Position numbers and translations under genes: made by a program. Source: an uncultured Eubacteriales bacterium (lineage in GTDB: Bacteria; Bacillota; Clostridia; Lachnospirales; Lachnospiraceae). Taken from it: DNA of 53,027 bases. The notes below the pieces were generated by a model. The model was not told where the DNA came from, did not search any database, and saw only the letters and a program-made list of their open reading frames with translations. Where the stretch lies: assembly GCA_900314565.1 (NCBI GenBank), contig OMVU01000009.1:1-53027 (forward strand), written 5' to 3'. How positions within the stretch are numbered: position 1 is the first letter of the stretch; every line of letters begins with the position of its first letter. Shown here in pieces: positions 41,341-49,075 of the stretch.

Positions 41341-42096
41341 TTATTGATTTTCCAAAAAGTCCTTCACTTCATCAATCCATTTGGATTGCTCAAAACTGAG
41401 AAGCTGCGCATGCGCATATCCATTATAGCATCTTATATTCGTCTGCGGATTCACCTCTTTCATCTTAACTGCACTCTTCTTAGAGACCAATTCATTTCCC
41501 TTTGTTCCGTGCATAAACAATATTTTACAGGAGTCATCATATCGCCTGAACTCAAAAGCGGAGAATACGCTGCCGAGTATATTTTTAATAGACAATTCAT
41601 CCATATACTCCGCAAGTCTTAAGAAATCCTCCAGAAATCGTTCCGGAAGAAAATCTTTTTTAAAGTTTTCCAATACTTTAGGATCTCTTTTTCTTGATTT
41701 TTGAATAATCCTGATATAATTCCCGGTCATAAACTTTATCACTATTTTAGGCATCGGAAGAAGCGGTGCGCCATCAAGTACCAGGTACTCCGTTGAAATC
41801 CCCTGCAGCCCAGCCAGTGCTGCAGCAATGCGGCCGCCCATTGACAGACCGCAAAGCATATAAAGTTCTCCGTCAAAATTCTGAATAAGATAATCGTGAA
41901 TTTTAGCAGCTTCATCTTCCACCGAGATAAAATGACTGGGCTCCTCTTGCGTATGAGCATCCAGTTCAGGAATTACTACATAGTATTCCTCCGAAAAAGC
42001 ATTCGCAACATCCATCCAGATCTGCCAGGGATTCAACAGTCCATGTATAAGCACTATTACTTTTCCGGATTCGTTTCCAACTGTATGAAATTTCAT
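41341..42096 (-). CDS. Alpha/beta hydrolase
   Basis: 251 residues. Oxyanion loop LIHGLLNPW (about 16-24), nucleophile elbow GLSMGG with Ser85, and a C-terminal NGYAHAQLLSFEQ with the likely catalytic His. Substrate unknown. More AT-rich than its neighbours, marking the start of an accessory region. The open frame has an ATG 15 bases upstream. The chosen start follows GAGGCGAAG. Confidence 0.82.
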   Translation of the reverse strand: MKFHTVGNESGKVIVLIHGLLNPWQIWMDVANAFSEEYYVVIPELDAHTQEEPSHFISVEDEAAKIHDYLIQNFDGELYMLCGLSMGGRIAAALAGLQGISTEYLVLDGAPLLPMPKIVIKFMTGNYIRIIQKSRKRDPKVLENFKKDFLPERFLEDFLRLAEYMDELSIKNILGSVFSAFEFRRYDDSCKILFMHGTKGNELVSKKSAVKMKEVNPQTNIRCYNGYAHAQLLSFEQSKWIDEVKDFLENQ

Positions 42097-42160
42097 TTTT
42101 CTTCGCCTCATCCTGCGAGATAAGCGAACAGCCTGCTATTGTTGACAGTGCTTTATTCGC

Positions 42161-43087
42161 TCATATTCTGCACACCATAATATATTCTTCTTCATTTTCA
42201 TCTGTAATCTCAAAGCCGACGCTCCTGTACATCCTGACCGCATAGTTGGCTTTCTGAACGGCAAGTGACGCCTGCCTGTAACCATGGTCTTTCAGCAGAG
42301 AAAGCATCTCTTTCATCAGACCGGTACCGATTCCCTGCCCTCTGTATTCCGGAAGCAGCGATATGGCAAATGACGGAGTTTCATCATCCACATGACCGTA
42401 ATCATTCATGATCCTTGTCCATACCGCACCGACCACATGACCGGCTGCCTCGGCCACAAGACAATGATCTGCCCGTCCGCTTCCAAAGTCGTCATAATAG
42501 AGCCGCAGTTCCGGGCGCTCAACGATTGTCCTGTCGGGCGGTTCCATGCCTTCAGGAATGAAGATCGCCTCGTACAGAAAATCCTTCAGCAAATATGTCT
42601 CTTCAGGGAGCAGCTTTCGTATCCGTACACTATGATGCAGTTTTCGTATCTGTACATCACGATAGACTTCAGCCAGATCTTCCACGTCAATCACACGAAA
42701 TCCGTTCTCCATCAGGAGCTGCGCTGTCACGCCGGTTCCATCCACCAGTGTTCCGGAAAATGTACCGTCATATCTTTGTTTTACGCCGCAGCTGGGACTT
42801 CTTGACTGCAGCACGATCAAGTCCGGTTGTCCCCGCATGGCGATTTCCAGACACTTTGCAGCACCGGCACGGAATTCCGCATCCACGACACGTCCGTCTT
42901 TCGCCGTGACCACACCATTCCTGATCTCGGAAGGAACACGCGGTGTCGGAAGGCCGCCCATCTGTTCCGGGCAGACCGTGATCACTTCATTTTCCTCCAT
43001 GAGCTGCAGGACCTTCCGGTTCCGGTTGCTGCCGCCGTTATATTTACAATTCTCGCCTGCCAGGCATGCGCTGACCATGATCTTCAT
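42161..43087 (-). CDS. DUF523 domain fused to GNAT acetyltransferase
   Basis: 308 residues. N-terminal DUF523 (about 1-145): MVSACLAGENCKYNGGSN, CPEQMGGLPTPRVPSE and SRSPSCGVKQRYDGTFSGTL, with cysteines that may bind metal. A GNAT domain follows (about 155-308) with the acetyl-CoA loop LLPEYRGQGIGTGLM (about 246-260) and ASLAVQKANYAVRMYRSVGFE. DUF523 usually occurs alone (about 150 residues) or with DUF1722, so this fusion is unusual. No start ambiguity. Function unknown. Confidence 0.85.
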   Translation of the reverse strand: MKIMVSACLAGENCKYNGGSNRNRKVLQLMEENEVITVCPEQMGGLPTPRVPSEIRNGVVTAKDGRVVDAEFRAGAAKCLEIAMRGQPDLIVLQSRSPSCGVKQRYDGTFSGTLVDGTGVTAQLLMENGFRVIDVEDLAEVYRDVQIRKLHHSVRIRKLLPEETYLLKDFLYEAIFIPEGMEPPDRTIVERPELRLYYDDFGSGRADHCLVAEAAGHVVGAVWTRIMNDYGHVDDETPSFAISLLPEYRGQGIGTGLMKEMLSLLKDHGYRQASLAVQKANYAVRMYRSVGFEITDENEEEYIMVCRI

Positions 43088-43161
43088 TTTCTTTCCTTCT
43101 TCAGGTTTTTTCGCTTTTTTCCCAGTTTTCCGTTCCGATTTTTCCAGGCATTAACTACACT

Positions 43162-43356
43162 TCAATCTATGATTTTTCTCAGATACGGATCTGCGCCGTA
43201 CTTCCCTTCAAGGTACTGCTTATCATATTTGGCGTCTTTGCGAACGACCTCACCATTTCCGGTTTTGAATTCTACCAGAGAATATAGTTTTGAATTCTGA
43301 TTGTTTCCTTTGGCAACGAACCAGATTTCATCGCGTCTGAACACTTCACTATTCAT
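43162..43356 (-). pseudogene. C-terminal fragment of an AAA15-type (COG1106) ATPase
   Basis: 64 residues with FRRDEIWFVAKGNNQNSKLY and a RKDAKYDKQYLEGKYGADPY stretch, closely resembling the extreme C-terminus of AAA15/OLD-like ATPases found in abortive-infection and related defence modules. No P-loop part is present upstream (43357-43407 is intergenic), so it is a remnant. Confidence 0.65.
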
Positions 43357-43415
43357 TGTAGAGAGATCATGGGACGTCTGCTCGGGCTGTTCTTTATAAC
43401 AATTATACTACTTTA

Positions 43416-44064
43416 TCACGCTGCCTTCTTGTACCTCAACACTTTTCCGGTAATAAAATCGAACAGGAACCCGCAGCCAAGCGAGAGCACGGCGACCAGT
43501 GCGCCTCCGATGATCAGCAGGTCCGTCCGGTTGAGTCCGAGCCCTGTGAAGATGATTTCTCCGAGTCCGCCGGCGCCGATCTTGGCCGCCAGCATTGATA
43601 GCGGAAGCGATCGTGCTGATGCCGATGGTCGATACGACAGCCAGGCGTATGCCTGCGTACAGAGCTACTTTGGCAAGCGGAACCTGCACCTTGAACAGGA
43701 TCTGCATGTCGGTGAGGCCGATGCCGCGCGCCGCCTCTACGACGGCGGGATCGACTTCATTGATGCCTGTGACAAAATTCCGCAGCAGAAGATACTGGTT
43801 ATAGATCACCAGGACGATGATTGCCGTTTTCTTTCCGAGTCCCGTAAGAGGTATGAGCAGCGCGAACACCGCCAGTGACGGAATGGAATAGATCATTGAA
43901 AACAGCTGAATGAGCGCGTAGCCGAGTCTGGGGAACTTCACCGCAAGAATCGTGAGGACCGCGGCAAGAGCGACCGAAATCACGAGTGTGGCCAGCGTCA
44001 GCTCCACGGTCTCCAGGAGCGGGATCAATATTTTGTCGGGGTGATCGATCAGATATTGGATCAT
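43416..44064 (-). pseudogene. Osmoprotectant (glycine betaine/choline-type) ABC permease, frameshifted
   Basis: Residues 1-160 read as an OpuCB/OsmW-type permease: LLETVELTLATLVISVALA, SIPSLAVFALLIPLTG, EVDPAVVEAARGIGLTDMQI and STIGISTIASAI. Near 43595-43606 the frame changes. The original frame continues as basic nonsense to 43408, while the other frame reads GAGGLGEIIFTGLGLNRTDL and a final membrane helix to a TGA at 43416-43418. One indel restores a normal protein of about 210 residues. It overlaps the chimeric gene by four bases. Either a decaying gene or a sequencing indel. Confidence 0.75.
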
Positions 44065-45074
44065 TCTCTCACCGCCTCCCAGAACTCTTCCTGATCCCGC
44101 GCCGAGCGGATCAGCATATCTACGAAATCATCCGCCGGATGCCGCACGATCTCGGCAGGGGTATCGAACTGAAGCAGTCTGCCTTCGTTCATGATCATGA
44201 CGCGGGTCCCCAGCTTGAACGCCTCGTTGATATCGTGCGTGACAAGCAAAAATGTCTTTTTTGTTCCCTCATGAAGCCTTTTAAGTTCATTCTGAAGGTT
44301 GAGCCTTGTGATCGCGTCGATCGCGCCGAAAGGCTCGTCGAGCAGCATGATCTTCGGATCCGTGACCAGCGCCCTGGCGAGGCCGATACGCTGCTGCTGT
44401 CCGCCGGAGAGCTGCCCCTCGGTCGTATAGGCAGGCGATGCGTCGGCTTCTCCCTTTTCAATGACTTCGTACTTGAGGCCGTTGTCATAGACCTTGGATG
44501 ATTTCCAGTTGAATTCCCCGTAGACCCGAGTCAGTCCCGGAATGCCGTCGTCGCGCTCGTCAAACTCGCCCTGCGAAGCGAAGCGAATCTCGGAGGCATG
44601 CGCCTGCAGATCGGAGATAGTCCTGATCCCAAGTGAATCGGAGATCTCTTTGCTGACGAATATCCCCTGGCCGTCGTTTGCCTGCGCATAGTCGAGCCAT
44701 GTCAGCTGAAATTTCTCCTCGTACTTCTCCTTCACTACGTTATACACTTCGTCCGGGTCAGTGATCAGGTCTTCCTGCAAAATAGACAGAAGGCCCGTTC
44801 CCGTGTATTCCGGATAGAGATCGATCTCATCGCTCACAATGCTCTGGTGGATGAGGGAAGAAGAAATATCGTATACCCTTGTCACATCATAGCCCGCATC
44901 CTCAAGTGCCAGCGAGTACAGTTCGGCGACGATCTCATTTTCCGTGAAGTCCTTGGAGCCGATCCGGATCTCTCCGGCGCTCCCACTGCCGCCGGCTCCA
45001 TTTCCGCCGCACCCGGCAAAGGCTGCTACGGTGAGTATCAGGGTCAACATGATCGAGATTGTTCTTTTATGCAT
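44061..45074 (-). pseudogene. Chimera of osmoprotectant-binding lipoprotein and OpuCA-type ATPase created by deletion
   Basis: Residues 1-218 are a substrate-binding lipoprotein: signal with lipobox (AFAGC, Cys22), IRIGSKDFTENEIVAELY, DEIDLYPEYTGTGLLSIL and EVIEKGEADASPAYTTEGQL. At about 44410-44420 the protein switches in frame to the C-terminal half of the ATPase: LSGGQQQRIGLARAL, IMLLDEPFGAID and LLVTHDINEAF. Walker A and the end of the binding protein are missing. The shared QL codons suggest recombination at a short homology. Neither product can be functional alone. Confidence 0.85.
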
Positions 45075-45135
45075 ATTTTGATTTCCTTTTTCTCTTTCTA
45101 CAGCGTTTTGCTGTGGTCATTATTTCTGCAGTTTC

Positions 45136-45220
45136 TATTGCTGCAGTTTTTACTGCAGCAGTTTTTATTGCTGTGATTTTTATTGCTGCGGTTTTTATTG
45201 CTGCGATTTTTATTGCTGCG
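45136..45220. repeat. 15-bp tandem repeat (six units) across the metY stop codon
   Basis: TATTGCTGCGATTTT-like units start at 45136, 45151, 45166, 45181, 45196 and 45211. On the minus strand each reads roughly CAGCAATAAAAAxC. The first TAA is the metY stop (45210-45212) and the following units repeat it in frame. Confidence 0.9.
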
Positions 45221-46514
45221 ACCTGTCCAGCGCCTGGCCGATATCCGCGATCAGGTCCTCCGCATCTTCGATACCGACCGAGAGACGCAGGGAATCGGGA
45301 AAAACACCTGCCTTGGCATTTTCTTCCGGCGTCTGCCCGAAATGGGTGGAGGATTCCGGATGTACGATCAGGCTTTTGGCGTCTCCGACATTTGTCATAT
45401 AGTCAAATATCTCCACATTTTCCAGGACCTTAAGCGCATTTTCACGACCGCCTTTTACGCGGATGGACATGATGGCACCGGGACCTTTCGGGAAATATTT
45501 CTTTCCCAGTTCAAAGTAACGGCTGCTCTTAAGACCCGGGTATAGCACCTCTGAGACAGCCGGATGTCCATCCATGAATTCCGCCAGTTTCTGCGCGTTG
45601 CTGACATGCCTGTCCATCCGCAGCGAGAGCGTTTCCATTCCCTGGAGGATATTGAACGCCGCCTGCGGCGTCATATGCCCGCCGAACTGCGTCAGATATA
45701 CGATCCGGAATCGCTGAGTGAACATCTGCGTGAGCAGCTTCTCCTCTTCGATCTTGCCCCTGAACTGGTCATAGAATTCTTCGAACTGCGGGAATCTTCC
45801 GCCCAGCCAGTCAAATGTACCGGCTTCCGTGACCATTCCCGCGATCGTCGTTCCGTGCCCGCCCAGATATTTGGTGGCCGAATAGCAGGCGATGTCCACG
45901 CCGTGCTCAAAAGGCCTGAACAGATATGGGGTCGCAAACGTATTATCGATCACAATTGGGATCCCATAGGAATGGGCGAGCTTTGTGATCGCGTCAACAT
46001 CCAGCACGTTCATGCCCGGATTGCCCAGTGCTTCGATGTATACTGCTTTCGTGTGCTCGTCAAAATACTGCCTATAGGACTCCACGTCGTTCTCATCGTC
46101 GATAAAACGTGCCTCGATCCCGTACTGCGGCAGAACGTTCTGCAGAAGATCCGTGCTTCCGCCGTAAAGCGTCTGCACGGAGACGATGTTGTCACCGGCC
46201 CGGCACAGATTCAGGAAAGTCCCCGAGATCGCCGCCATTCCGGAAGCGAGGGAGAGTGACGCCGTTCCTCCCTCCAAAGAAGCGAGCCGCTTTTCCAATA
46301 CGCGGTTGGTCGGGTTTGAAAAGCGGACGTACGAATCGCCTTCCTCTCTGTATTCAAAGAGCCTGTTGCACCGTTCATAGTCCCCGAGCTCGAACGCCGC
46401 CGTCTGGTAGATTGGAACTGCTTTGGAACGGTAATGCTCCCCGGGATCGTAACCGGCGTGGAGCTGTCTTGTAGTAAAACCCAGGTCTTTTCTCTCATAC
46501 GCTTTGTAACTCAT
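45210..46514 (-). CDS. metY: O-acetylhomoserine sulfhydrylase (aminocarboxypropyltransferase)
   Basis: A 434-residue PLP enzyme that makes homocysteine from O-acetylhomoserine and sulfide. FTTRQLHAGYDPGEHYRSKAVPIYQT at the N-terminus, YVRFSNPTNRVLEKRLASLEGG, DNTFATPYLFRPFEHGVDI and SATKYLGGHG with the PLP lysine are diagnostic of the MetY branch. Its first 20 bases overlap the end of the Fe-S protein gene, so they are coupled. The transcript probably starts at the operator-bearing promoter near 47.73 kb and passes the Met-rich leader. The stop codon lies inside a 15-bp tandem repeat. Confidence 0.95.
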   Translation of the reverse strand: MSYKAYERKDLGFTTRQLHAGYDPGEHYRSKAVPIYQTAAFELGDYERCNRLFEYREEGDSYVRFSNPTNRVLEKRLASLEGGTASLSLASGMAAISGTFLNLCRAGDNIVSVQTLYGGSTDLLQNVLPQYGIEARFIDDENDVESYRQYFDEHTKAVYIEALGNPGMNVLDVDAITKLAHSYGIPIVIDNTFATPYLFRPFEHGVDIACYSATKYLGGHGTTIAGMVTEAGTFDWLGGRFPQFEEFYDQFRGKIEEEKLLTQMFTQRFRIVYLTQFGGHMTPQAAFNILQGMETLSLRMDRHVSNAQKLAEFMDGHPAVSEVLYPGLKSSRYFELGKKYFPKGPGAIMSIRVKGGRENALKVLENVEIFDYMTNVGDAKSLIVHPESSTHFGQTPEENAKAGVFPDSLRLSVGIEDAEDLIADIGQALDRSQQ

Positions 46515-47451
46515 GCTGAGATCCCGTTCCTTTCCTTTTAATTAATTTCAGTGCTCCCTTCGGACATGTGCTCCTGCAGATCCCGCATCCTGCGCATTTC
46601 GATGGATCTGCAACAACGGACTTTTTACCTTCAGCCGTGCTGTATTTTGCAAAGACCTGCAGATGACAGCGCTGAATGCATTTCCCGCAGCCCACACATT
46701 TCTCTTCATCCTGCGCGATGATCCATTCGGCCGCGGGCCAGACTCCCACGCTGTGCCGTGCCTTCTGGGCCCGGAAGAGATAACAGCAGTCGCCGCAGCA
46801 ATTGCAGATACCGCCCATGGCCGATGTATGCATGAGGCCGTCCTTCTCTGTCTGCCGGACGATCCCGGCGGCCCGCTCTGCGTCGATCTGCTCCGAGAGC
46901 CCGCGGTCGACAAATGTGTTGATCCCGTTCTTATAGGTGATACAGGTGCGCCTCGGCAGACCGCAGGCGCCGGTCAGGGACCGGCAGTCACAGTAGTTCA
47001 GGTAGACCGGGCGCGGATCCGACAGGATCTCCTCCTCGATCTCTTCGAGGGGAAGAACCCGGTCGGATGTCGGCGGATCCTGCCCGTTATCCAGTGTCTT
47101 CAGATACTCTTTGAAATACCATTCATCCAGGATGACCCGCTTCTCCCAGGAAAGCATCTGATATTTCTCGTAATTGGAAATGCAGTAAACGTCCAGAAAT
47201 CCGTAAAAGTTGTTCAAGCGGAAGAAATTCCCGGTCTCATCTGTTTTGTTCAAAAGCCCGCGCCGGTACTCTTTTGCCGTGTCGATCCGGGGTGCCTTAG
47301 CAGGAACGGGCATCCTGATCTCTCCCGCCGAGACAGCGAGCATGAACCGGATCTCCTCTTCCGTGAAGAAGAAGGTGATCAAATCCGCCCCCTCCGGGGG
47401 AATCTCAAACAGGTCGCACATGATCTTCGTCTGGTCATCTGATAGTTTCAT
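46495..47451 (-). CDS. 4Fe-4S ferredoxin-domain protein upstream of metY
   Basis: 318 residues. The N-terminal 130 residues look helical (winged-helix-like). A Cys-rich middle has YCDCRSLTGACGLPRRTC and ICNCCGDCC. Two bacterial ferredoxin motifs follow, CVGCGKCIQRCHLQVF and CAGCGICRSTCPKGA, near residues 249 and 283. It probably carries two [4Fe-4S] clusters and perhaps further metal at the CNCC site. It is co-transcribed with metY (20-base overlap), so a part in sulfur reduction or delivery is plausible but unproven. Similar proteins occur in anaerobes without a defined role. Confidence 0.82.
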   Translation of the reverse strand: MKLSDDQTKIMCDLFEIPPEGADLITFFFTEEEIRFMLAVSAGEIRMPVPAKAPRIDTAKEYRRGLLNKTDETGNFFRLNNFYGFLDVYCISNYEKYQMLSWEKRVILDEWYFKEYLKTLDNGQDPPTSDRVLPLEEIEEEILSDPRPVYLNYCDCRSLTGACGLPRRTCITYKNGINTFVDRGLSEQIDAERAAGIVRQTEKDGLMHTSAMGGICNCCGDCCYLFRAQKARHSVGVWPAAEWIIAQDEEKCVGCGKCIQRCHLQVFAKYSTAEGKKSVVADPSKCAGCGICRSTCPKGALKLIKRKGTGSQHELQSV

Positions 47452-47494
47452 GGGTCCTCCTGACAGTTTTTGAGGCGTTTTGAAAGCAGGGTAT

Positions 47495-47521
47495 AAAAAA
47501 ACCGGGAAAATACATTCCCGG
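47495..47521 (-). terminator. Intrinsic terminator (attenuator candidate) before the Fe-S/metY genes
   Basis: CCGGGAA-TGTATT-TTCCCGG followed by a run of seven T on the minus strand. It lies between a leader ORF and the first structural gene (start 47451). Confidence 0.85.
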
Positions 47522-47571
47522 CACAGTGTATATGAATTACTTTGATGTTTGATCCTGCAGTCTCTCCTTCT

Positions 47572-47670
47572 TCATGACATATACATGTGCACAGCAAACA
47601 GACACCGATTACACATCAGTACGGAGGTCATTCGCATATATGTGGTGGTGTTCGCTGACATGATTTTCAT
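47572..47670 (-). CDS. Met-rich 32-residue leader peptide
   Basis: Starts MKIMSANTTTYMRM and has seven Met and two Cys (MCNRC) in 32 residues. RBS GAAGGAGGG is strong and correctly spaced from ATG 47670; the stop is TGA at 47572-47574. It lies between an inverted-repeat operator/promoter (47726-47750) and an intrinsic terminator (47495-47521), upstream of an Fe-S protein and O-acetylhomoserine sulfhydrylase. The layout is that of a leader-peptide attenuator sensing Met or Cys supply. It could instead be a small regulatory RNA with an incidental ORF. Confidence 0.6.
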   Translation of the reverse strand: MKIMSANTTTYMRMTSVLMCNRCLFAVHMYMS

Positions 47671-47725
47671 AGAGAGCTGCCCTCCTTCTGGTTTCTTCTG
47701 GATGTTTATGTGATTTTATCTTATA

Positions 47726-47750
47726 AATACCTAGTTTGCCAATAGGTATT
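47726..47750. promoter_or_regulatory. 25-bp inverted-repeat operator, Rrf2/CymR-type
   Basis: AATACCTA-N9-TAGGTATT with perfect eight-base arms. On the minus strand TTGGCA inside it can serve as -35, with TAAAAT 18 bases on as -10. The ATACC...GGTAT form recalls Rrf2-family sites of Firmicutes, some of which control sulfur or Fe-S genes; the assignment is inference. Confidence 0.6.
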
Positions 47751-47878
47751 ATATGATATTGCAGACCATTGTTCCTGATTCATGTGTACAACTTCGCCGG
47801 ATTTCATTGATCAAGAATGTTTTTTAGTACAGGTCATCCCCTATACTTAAGTCATCAAAACAAAGAGGAGGACATGTC

Positions 47879-48049
47879 ATGAACAGAATCTATTTCACGA
47901 TTACCGGACCCGATCATCATTACGGTCAGGAATTCTTCGAACCGAAGATGTCTGTCCACCTGGTCAAAGAGCCGGATAACGAAGTTGATAAGGAAGCCAT
48001 AAGAGAGATCACAAACCGGAACGAATCTGGGTACGCGGCGATCATCTGA
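47879..48049 (+). pseudogene. N-terminal fragment of a HIRAN-like domain protein
   Basis: GAGGAGG ribosome site, then 56 residues starting MNRIYFTITGPDHHYGQEFF and continuing to MSVHLVKEPDNEVDKEAIRE, which resembles clostridial HIRAN-domain proteins. The expected GLGxVGYVANSP segment is garbled (NESGYAAII then stop). A degraded 5' gene end. Confidence 0.55.
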
Positions 48050-48117
48050 CAGAAAATGAGGTGCGAGATGGAAAATGTTATGTGATTTATATGCTATACC
48101 TTCTCATAATCATCAGG

Positions 48118-48264
48118 TATACTATGCTTCGTGGAGGAATTTCCGATCCGAGAAACAAGGCAATCATGAAAATATTAAATTTGATTGCTATCGGTGAACA
48201 TGCCGGGAGCGGCGTTCCGGACATTTACTCTGTTTGGGCCGACAACGGTTCTGTCTCTGAATAA
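48118..48264 (+). pseudogene. C-terminal fragment of an AlbA_2/RecG-like (COG2865) regulator
   Basis: The frame contains GGISDPRNKAIMKILNLIAI then GEHAGSGVPDIYSVWADNG, the typical ATPase-like C-terminal motif of COG2865 proteins. The upstream part of such a gene is absent. It follows the HIRAN-like fragment directly, so two genes have been cut down here. Confidence 0.65.
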
Positions 48265-48284
48265 ATAAGCGGAGTGAAAGTGTA

Positions 48285-49052
48285 ATGACCATAATAAAGA
48301 ACGAGATACCTATTCTGGAGTATGATACAGATCCGTCAGGCGTGATTATGCCAGATCACGAACATATAAATATCAACTTTCCTAAGAAAGCAGTATTCGC
48401 TTTCCTTCGTGACGATGTAGACCGGTACGCGAAAGAGCATAATGCGGTGGCTGTAGCCCATTTTGAATCGGCAACAAAGGAATACCCCGTTTTCATTCTT
48501 GACGTGGATGGACAGCAGACTTGTCTTGTGCAGGCTCCGGTAGGTGCGCCTGCTGCAGCCCAGATCCTGGACTGGCTTATCGCTTATGGTGTCCGAGAGA
48601 TAATCAGCTGCGGCTCTTGTGGCGTATTGGTTGATATCCCCGAAAACGCATTTTTGGTTCCTTGCAAAGCACTTAGAGACGAAGGAACTTCATATCACTA
48701 TCTTCCGCCTGAACGGTTTGTTGATGTTTCTGAAAAGGCACGCCATGCCATTGAGAAAACGATGAAGAATCATGGCCTTCCTTATATGGAAGTTGTTACG
48801 TGGTCAACAGACGGCTTCTTCCGAGAAACAAAAGAGAAAGTGGCGTACAGGAAAAGTGAAGGGTGTTCGGTTGTTGAAATGGAATGCTCTGCGCTTGCGG
48901 CTTGTGCTAAGATGCGTGGTGCAATTTGGGGAGAACTCCTCTTTACGGCTGACACTCTTGCAGATGCGGAGCACTACGATGAACGCAACTGGGGCGATGA
49001 TTCCCCATCTTATGCGTTGGAATTGTGTATTGAGGCGGTCTTGAATATTTAA
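48285..49052 (+). CDS. Nucleoside phosphorylase (uridine/purine phosphorylase superfamily)
   Basis: 255 residues. Family features: VGAPAAAQILDWLIAYGVREIISCGSCG (phosphate and base site region), DEGTSYHYLPP (about 139-149), a VVEMECSALAACAKMRG stretch (about 200-216) with the ribose-binding MxE, and the LFTADTL loop. It cleaves nucleosides with phosphate; base preference is unclear. No membrane or signal segment. A weak GGAGTG site precedes ATG. Followed by a methyltransferase 24 bases on. Confidence 0.9.
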   Translation: MTIIKNEIPILEYDTDPSGVIMPDHEHININFPKKAVFAFLRDDVDRYAKEHNAVAVAHFESATKEYPVFILDVDGQQTCLVQAPVGAPAAAQILDWLIAYGVREIISCGSCGVLVDIPENAFLVPCKALRDEGTSYHYLPPERFVDVSEKARHAIEKTMKNHGLPYMEVVTWSTDGFFRETKEKVAYRKSEGCSVVEMECSALAACAKMRGAIWGELLFTADTLADAEHYDERNWGDDSPSYALELCIEAVLNI

Positions 49053-49075
49053 CTACGGAAACTATGGAGGAAAAA

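Noticed and set aside
47572-47670. SAM riboswitch upstream of metY
   Set aside because: The leader is too short for SAM-I, and I see no conserved SAM aptamer elements; the peptide and terminator explain the layout better.
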